Below are positions 59,360 through 64,000 of a DNA stretch of 64,000 bases, one piece after another. The stretch is from Nonomuraea polychroma. GTDB taxonomy: Bacteria; Actinomycetota; Actinomycetes; Streptosporangiales; Streptosporangiaceae. Below the pieces are notes generated by a model. The model worked only from the letters and a program-made list of their open reading frames with translations. It had not been told where the DNA came from and made no database searches. Made by a program: the position numbers and the translations under genes. Location: the NCBI RefSeq assembly GCF_004011505.1, contig NZ_SAUN01000001.1, positions 3,658,001 through 3,722,000 of the forward strand, read 5' to 3'. Each line of letters opens with the position of its first letter. The stretch's first letter is position 1.

Positions 59360-60553
59360 ATGCCCCACGACCACATCGGCGTCGCCGTCGTCGGCGCCGG
59401 GATGGCCGGCAGATCGCACGCCGCCGGCTATCGCAGCGCGACGACGACGTACGACGCGGGCCTGCCTGACGTGCGGTTGGTGGCGATCGCCGACGTGAAC
59501 GAACACTTCGCTGAGGAAACCGCACGCCGCTTCGGATACGAGCGGGCGGAGACGTCCTGGCAGGTCGTGGCAGAAGATCCGGATATCGACGTCGTGAGCG
59601 TCGTGGTCGCGAACCATTTGCACCGGGAAATCGCCGAAGGGCTGCTGGCGGCGGGCAAGCACGTTTTGTGCGAGAAACCCTTCGCGCCGACCATCGCGGA
59701 GGCCGCGGCGATGGTGGCCGCGGCCAAGGCCAGGCCGGACCTTCAGACGGGAGTCGGCTTCACGTTCCGCCGTTCCCCCGCGATCTCGGCGGTGAAGCGA
59801 CTCCTCGACGACGGGTCGATGGGACGGCCGATCCACTTCAACGGCCACTACTGGTGCGACTACGGCGCCGATGCGTCGGGGCCGATGAGCTGGAGGTACA
59901 AGGGCGGCCCGGGATCGGGTGCGCTCGCCGACATCGGCAGTCATCTCGTGGACCTCGCCGAGTTCCTGTGCGGTCCGATCCGCTCCGTCCGTGGATCGAT
60001 CCTGTCGACGTTCATCACCGAGCGTGCCTTGCCGCTCGGCACGGCCATCGGGCACGCCGCGACGACGCTGAGCGATGAGCGTGAGCCGGTCGAGAACGAA
60101 GACCTGGTGACCTTCACCGCGACCTTCGAGTCCGGTGCCACGGCGACGATGTCGGCCTCGCGCGTCGCCCTCGGCCTGGCGAACTCCCTCGGCTTCGAGG
60201 TGTTCACCGAGAACGCCGCGGCGACCTTCGACCTGCTGCGGGCGAGCGAGTTCCGCTTCATGGACCGCTCGGTGCAGGGGGTGACGAAGGGCTACCGGCA
60301 GGTGGCCGTCGGTCCGGAGCACCCGTACCTCACCGGCGGCCTGCCCATGGACTTCCCCGGCGTCGGATACGGCCAGAACGACCTGTTCGTCTTCCAGGCC
60401 CGCGCGTTCTTGGAGCAGGTGGCCGGTCTCGACCGGCTGCCTCGGGTCCCCTCGTTCGAGCACGGGCTGCACAACCTCCGGCTGCTCGCCGCCATCACCG
60501 AGTCGGCGCTCAACGGCGGCGCCGAAGTGAAGGTCCCGTCGTACACCCCTTAG
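59360..60553 (+). CDS. Gfo/Idh/MocA-family oxidoreductase
   Basis: A 397-residue NAD(P)-dependent sugar or inositol dehydrogenase. Rossmann part: GVAVVGAGMAGRSHAAGYRS, VVVANHLHREIAEGLLAAGK, HVLCEKPFAPTIAEA (EKP with catalytic Lys). C-terminal part: GFTFRRSPAISAVKRLLDDG, GSGALADIGSHLVDLAEFLC (His). GAGGAG precedes the ATG. First gene of the LacI-controlled operon, 12 bp before the epimerase. Confidence 0.93.
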   Translation: MPHDHIGVAVVGAGMAGRSHAAGYRSATTTYDAGLPDVRLVAIADVNEHFAEETARRFGYERAETSWQVVAEDPDIDVVSVVVANHLHREIAEGLLAAGKHVLCEKPFAPTIAEAAAMVAAAKARPDLQTGVGFTFRRSPAISAVKRLLDDGSMGRPIHFNGHYWCDYGADASGPMSWRYKGGPGSGALADIGSHLVDLAEFLCGPIRSVRGSILSTFITERALPLGTAIGHAATTLSDEREPVENEDLVTFTATFESGATATMSASRVALGLANSLGFEVFTENAAATFDLLRASEFRFMDRSVQGVTKGYRQVAVGPEHPYLTGGLPMDFPGVGYGQNDLFVFQARAFLEQVAGLDRLPRVPSFEHGLHNLRLLAAITESALNGGAEVKVPSYTP

Positions 60554-60565
60554 GAGAGAGAACCC

Positions 60566-61558
60566 ATGAAGCTCGGCGCCTACACCGCCTGCCTGCATGA
60601 CAAGCCGCTGACTGAGGCCCTGGCCGTTCTCAAAGGAATGGGCTTGGAGAGCGCGGAGATCAACTCCGGCGGATTCATCCCTGAGCCGCACCTGCCGATC
60701 GACGGCATTCTCGCGAGCGCGCAGGCTCGCCAGGACTACCTCGGGCTCTTCGACGAGCACGGAATCACGCTGACCGCGCTCAACTGCAACGGCAACCCCC
60801 TGCACCCGAACCGCGTGGTCCGGGAGAAGCACTCGGGCGACCTCCTGCGCTCACTGGAGCTGGCCGCCCTCCTGGGCGTCAAGCGCGTCGTCACGATGTC
60901 GGGCACGCCGGCCGCGAGCGCCGCCGGAAGCAATCCGGCGTGGAACGTCCTGCCCTGGGACAGCGCCTACCTCGATGTCCAGGATTACCAGTGGAACGAG
61001 GTCGCGATCCCTTTCTGGAAGACGGTCCAGGAGCGTGCGGCCCACTTCGACGTCAAGGTGGCGATCGAGATGCACCCGCACAACGTCGTCTACAACCCGG
61101 CGACGCTGGAGCGGCTCGTCGACAAGATCCATGCCACGCACGTCGGTGCCGAGATGGACCCCAGTCACCTGTTCTGGCAGGGCATCGATCCGGTGGAGGC
61201 GATCGGGCACCTCGGTTCCCTGGTGTACAACGCCGCGGCCAAGGACACCCGGATCAATCCCGCGGCGCGGGTGAACGGCGTCCTCGACGACCGCTTCGGC
61301 CGCGTTCAACCGGACGAGCCCGGGGCCGTCGGCCTCGGCGGGCCGTACACCCTGTCGCGCTGGCCGCAGGACTCCTCCTGGGATTTCGTCGCTGTCGGCC
61401 GCGGCCACGACATCGCCTGGTGGACCGCCTTCCTCCAGGCGCTCGAGAAGGTGGACCCGGACATGGCCGTGAACATCGAGCACGAAGACCAGGAACTCGA
61501 CCAGCTCGAAGGCTTGGCCGCGGCGGCCAAGGCCCTGCTCCAGGCCGCCGGCCGCTGA
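60566..61558 (+). CDS. Sugar phosphate isomerase/epimerase (xylose-isomerase-like TIM barrel)
   Basis: A 330-residue AP-endonuclease-2-type barrel. LKGMGLESAEINSGGFIPEP, LTALNCNGNPLHPN, LLGVKRVVTMSGTPAAS, VAIEMHPHNVVYNP (metal ligands), GAEMDPSHLFWQGIDPVEAI and VNIEHEDQELDQLEGL are the metal-site strands. Typically isomerises ketoses or dehydrates inosose. Works with the upstream oxidoreductase on the imported substrate. AGGAGAG ribosome site. Confidence 0.92.
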   Translation: MKLGAYTACLHDKPLTEALAVLKGMGLESAEINSGGFIPEPHLPIDGILASAQARQDYLGLFDEHGITLTALNCNGNPLHPNRVVREKHSGDLLRSLELAALLGVKRVVTMSGTPAASAAGSNPAWNVLPWDSAYLDVQDYQWNEVAIPFWKTVQERAAHFDVKVAIEMHPHNVVYNPATLERLVDKIHATHVGAEMDPSHLFWQGIDPVEAIGHLGSLVYNAAAKDTRINPAARVNGVLDDRFGRVQPDEPGAVGLGGPYTLSRWPQDSSWDFVAVGRGHDIAWWTAFLQALEKVDPDMAVNIEHEDQELDQLEGLAAAAKALLQAAGR

Positions 61559-61670
61559 CCGCGCGGGCTCCCTTCACCGGGCGGCCACCGACACACCCCC
61601 CGATCCACCGCGCGCTCCCCACCCAGGGATCTGTCGCGCCGGCCCATCACACGAAGGAGTACCGCAGAAA

Positions 61671-62753
61671 ATGGAAGGCACACGAACCCGGCGGCGTCCG
61701 CTGGGCCGCCCCAACCGCCTCTCGCTGACGGCGATCAGCCTCCTCGCCGCCGCCACCCTGACCGCCTGCGCGAGCGGCAAGGCCACCAGCGGCACCGCGA
61801 GCCAGGCCGCCGCGGCCCCCAGCGCGGCCGCGACCACCGGCGGATCCGGCGGCGGGAAGGTCTCCATCTTCGTCATCGGCGGCAAGTCCGACGACCCGTT
61901 CTGGTCCGCGGTCAAGCGAGGCGGGGACGACGCCGCCAAGGTCGTCGAGGCAGGCGGCGGCAAGGTGACGTGGCTGGGCCCGCAGAACTACGACAACCTC
62001 GGCCCGGACGCCGCCAAACTCATCCTCAGCGCCAAAAGCCAGGGCGCCACCGCCATCATCGGCGCCGACTGGGTGCCGGAGGCGCAGAACGACGCCTTCA
62101 AGACCGCTTCCAGTGGCGGCGTCCCGGTTTTCCTGTTCAACGCCGGTGGCCCTGAGCAGGCCAAGAACGTGGGCGCGCTGTCCTACACCGGCTCCGAGGA
62201 GTTGCTGGCGGGCAAGGCCGGAGGCGAGTTCTTCGCCATGAACGGCGCGAAGAACGTCCTGTGCGTCAACACCGTTCCCGGCGCGGTGAACACCGAGGCC
62301 CGGTGCAAGGGCGTCGCCCAGGGCATGAGCACCGGCGGCACGTCCACCCAGCTGCCGCTGCCCTCGTCCAGCTTCGGCAACCCGACGGCCGTGACTCAGG
62401 CGATCAAGGCTGCCCTGCTCAAGGACAGCACCATCGACGGCCTGATCACCATCAGCACCCAGGACGCCGACAGCGCGGCCGCCGCCATCGACCAGGCAGG
62501 CGCCGCGGGCAAGGTCAAGCTGGGCACGTTCGACATGAGCGAGACCCAGCTGCAGCGCATCAAGGCCGGCAAGCAGCTCTTCTGCATCGACCAGCAGCCC
62601 TACCTGCAGGGTTACCTCGCCGTATCCCAGGCCTACGCCTACAACGCCTTCGGACTCCGCGTCGCGCAGGACTCGCTGCTGACGGGGCCCGCCATCGTCG
62701 ACGCCGGCAACGTCGACGCCGCGATCGCCGGTGTCAAGGCAGGCGTCCGCTGA
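61671..62753 (+). CDS. Ribose-type sugar ABC substrate-binding lipoprotein
   Basis: A 360-residue periplasmic_binding_4 protein. Signal peptide with lipobox ATLTAC, Ser/Gly-rich linker, then SIFVIGGKSDDPFWSAVKRG, AIIGADWVPEAQNDAFKTAS, VLCVNTVPGAVNTEARCKGV, LITISTQDADSAAAAIDQAG and FCIDQQPYLQGYLAVSQAYA. GAAGGAG before the ATG. Delivers the sugar to the permease encoded next. Ligand residues do not identify it. Confidence 0.93.
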   Translation: MEGTRTRRRPLGRPNRLSLTAISLLAAATLTACASGKATSGTASQAAAAPSAAATTGGSGGGKVSIFVIGGKSDDPFWSAVKRGGDDAAKVVEAGGGKVTWLGPQNYDNLGPDAAKLILSAKSQGATAIIGADWVPEAQNDAFKTASSGGVPVFLFNAGGPEQAKNVGALSYTGSEELLAGKAGGEFFAMNGAKNVLCVNTVPGAVNTEARCKGVAQGMSTGGTSTQLPLPSSSFGNPTAVTQAIKAALLKDSTIDGLITISTQDADSAAAAIDQAGAAGKVKLGTFDMSETQLQRIKAGKQLFCIDQQPYLQGYLAVSQAYAYNAFGLRVAQDSLLTGPAIVDAGNVDAAIAGVKAGVR

Positions 62754-62829
62754 TCCCGCCGAAGGCGGCCGGGTCCGGGGTCTCGTACGCCGGCCCGGCA
62801 CTCCGATCAGACTCGAGGTGGTACGAACA

Positions 62830-63882
62830 ATGACCGTCCAGATCTCCGACACGGCCCGCCCCACAGTGCCCGGGACGTCGTCGGCCCGTACCCTACGCAA
62901 CTTGACCTACCGGCCCGAGGCCGGGGCCCTCATCGGGACCTTGGGCGTCTTCGTCTTCTTCACCGTGTTCGGCGGCGCCAACTTCCTCGCGCCCTCCGGC
63001 ACCGCGGCCTGGCTGAACGTCGCCGCGGAGCTCGGCATCATCGCCGTCCCGGTCGGCCTCCTCATGATCGCCGGCGAGCTCGACCTGTCCGTCGGCTCCG
63101 TGCTCGCGGCCAGCTCGATGACCCTGGCCATCGTCTCGGGCTACTGGGGCGGACCGGTGGTCCTCGGCATCGTGCTCGCCCTCGGCGTCGGCGTGGCGGT
63201 AGGGCTGCTCAACGGACTCATCGTGACGCGCACCAACGTGCCCTCCTTCGTCGTCACCTTGGCGACCCTCTTCGGGACGGCCGGACTGACCCTGGGGCTC
63301 TCCCGTGTGATCACCGGCACCACCAGCGTCGCCATCAACCCCGACCCGGCCTCGAAGGCAGTGTTCGGCACGCTCGTCGCCGGCCAGTTCGAGGTGGCGA
63401 TCTTCTGGTGGCTCGCGGTCGCGCTCGGCGTCGGCTGGATGCTGCAGATGACCAGGTACGGCAACTGGATCCTGGCCGTGGGCGGCGACAAGGACAGCGC
63501 CCGCGCCGCCGGCATCCCCACCGACCGGCTCAAGATCGCCCTGTACGTCGGGAGCGGGTTCGGCGCCGCCCTGGTCGGCGTGATCCAGACCATCCTCTAC
63601 AACGGCGCCCAGGTCGCCAACGGGCAGTCGTTCGTCTTCAACTCCATCATCGCGGTCGTCGTCGGAGGCGTCCTGCTGACCGGTGGCTACGGATCCGTTG
63701 TCGGGGTCGTCCTCGGCACGCTCACCTTCGCGATCGTGAACCAGGGCATCTACTACACAGGCTGGAACTCCGACTGGGCGAGCTTCATCCTCGGCGTCCT
63801 CATCCTCGCCGCCGTCCTCATGAACAACACGTTCCGCCGGTTGGCGCTGTCGTACGCGCCTCGCCCCGGGAAGAAGGCCTGA
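62830..63882 (+). CDS. Ribose-type sugar ABC permease
   Basis: A 350-residue BPD_transp_2 permease with about ten helices. ELGIIAVPVGLLMIAGELDL SVGS holds the conserved GE-D-S motif, then LGVGVAVGLLNGLIVTRTNV, LAVGGDKDSARAAGIPTDRL (EAA-like coupling loop) and VVVGGVLLTGGYGSVVGVVL. The ATG at 62830 is preferred to earlier in-frame starts inside the 76-bp gap. Pairs with the ATPase that begins 4 bp after its stop. Confidence 0.93.
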   Translation: MTVQISDTARPTVPGTSSARTLRNLTYRPEAGALIGTLGVFVFFTVFGGANFLAPSGTAAWLNVAAELGIIAVPVGLLMIAGELDLSVGSVLAASSMTLAIVSGYWGGPVVLGIVLALGVGVAVGLLNGLIVTRTNVPSFVVTLATLFGTAGLTLGLSRVITGTTSVAINPDPASKAVFGTLVAGQFEVAIFWWLAVALGVGWMLQMTRYGNWILAVGGDKDSARAAGIPTDRLKIALYVGSGFGAALVGVIQTILYNGAQVANGQSFVFNSIIAVVVGGVLLTGGYGSVVGVVLGTLTFAIVNQGIYYTGWNSDWASFILGVLILAAVLMNNTFRRLALSYAPRPGKKA

Positions 63883-63885
63883 ACC

Positions 63886-64000
63886 ATGCCCGAGCCACTC
63901 CTTCGCCTCGCAGACGTGAGCAAGTCGTTCGTCGGCACGAACGCGTTGCAGGACATCTCCCTGGAGGTACACCCGGGAAGGGTGCTGTGCCTGCTCGGCG
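63886..64000 (+). CDS. Sugar ABC transporter ATPase (partial, right edge)
   Basis: Only the first 38 codons: LLRLADVSKSFVGTNALQDI then SLEVHPGRVLCLLG, i.e. the A-loop region just before Walker A of an RbsA/MglA-type ATPase. Cut by the window end. Its position after binding protein and permease fits the importer. Confidence 0.88.
   Translation, partial: MPEPLLRLADVSKSFVGTNALQDISLEVHPGRVLCLLG

Noticed and set aside
61647..62900. Long minus-strand frame of 417 codons
   Set aside because: It is antisense to the substrate-binding protein gene, which has clear family motifs, lipobox and ribosome site.

Overview
The window is high-GC DNA with third-position G/C bias, frequent GTG and TTG starts, and many ATGA/GTGA-coupled operons. 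Its families (MDMPI and DUF664 DinB-like enzymes, IdeR, DUF2975/XRE pairs, ECF42 sigma factor with a DGPF/YciI partner, DrrAB exporters, a prokaryotic phospholipase A2) point to a soil actinomycete. A Streptosporangiales-type genome fits, but that is inference. No rRNA, tRNA, CRISPR or phage structural gene was seen.

Layout. 1-3.2 kb: hydrolase, DUF664, methyltransferase, XRE-cupin and MerR regulators. 3.3-6.8 kb: Tn3 and MFS scars, a lone ABC-type ATPase, a broken RHS-like gene and other relics. 6.8-11.2 kb: PPOX enzyme, GntR, PEBP protein, IdeR, PadR with a frameshifted membrane partner. 11.3-14.6 kb: an ATPase/GNAT-like/HTH regulator, then livF and hydrolase pseudogenes. 14.6-20.8 kb: DUF1801, DUF998, YciI, an ECF42 sigma factor fused to a degenerate tyrosine recombinase, a response regulator joined to a 5'-truncated aldo/keto reductase, and an LLM flavoenzyme. 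20.8-33.8 kb: accessory zone with tyrosine-recombinase fragments, FG-GAP lipoprotein, HIT protein, a complete IS256 element, an HTH/zinc-ribbon/recombinase module, a DUF2975/XRE pair and a truncated Tn3 transposase. 33.9-43.4 kb: small metabolic and stress genes with TetR regulators, a DrrAB exporter, and several truncated enzymes. 43.4-47.4 kb: a lipoprotein hydrolase divergent from a CPBP protease/histidine kinase/response regulator operon. 48.1-52.3 kb: a 1,385-residue secreted FN3/phospholipase A2 protein. 53.4-58 kb: second DrrAB exporter and an SDR/MerR/MFS operon. 58.1-64 kb: LacI regulator divergent from a sugar or polyol operon (two enzymes plus a ribose-type ABC importer, cut by the right edge).

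The most unusual signal is non-coding. A 72-bp gapless element occurs three times: twice, divergently, between the lipoprotein hydrolase and the two-component operon (44448-44519 and 44612-44683), and once 33 kb away before the ATPase/GNAT-like/HTH gene (11302-11373). Each copy has paired TGTCC boxes followed by promoter-like hexamers. This suggests one activator, possibly the encoded response regulator, driving three transcripts. Other regulatory structures are a bidirectional palindromic promoter before YciI/ECF42, tandem operators before a TetR, and a 19-bp-spacer MerR promoter.

About twenty genes are truncated, frameshifted or fused, and several breaks fall exactly where two unrelated genes meet. 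The region has been repeatedly rearranged, probably through the mobile elements still recognisable here.
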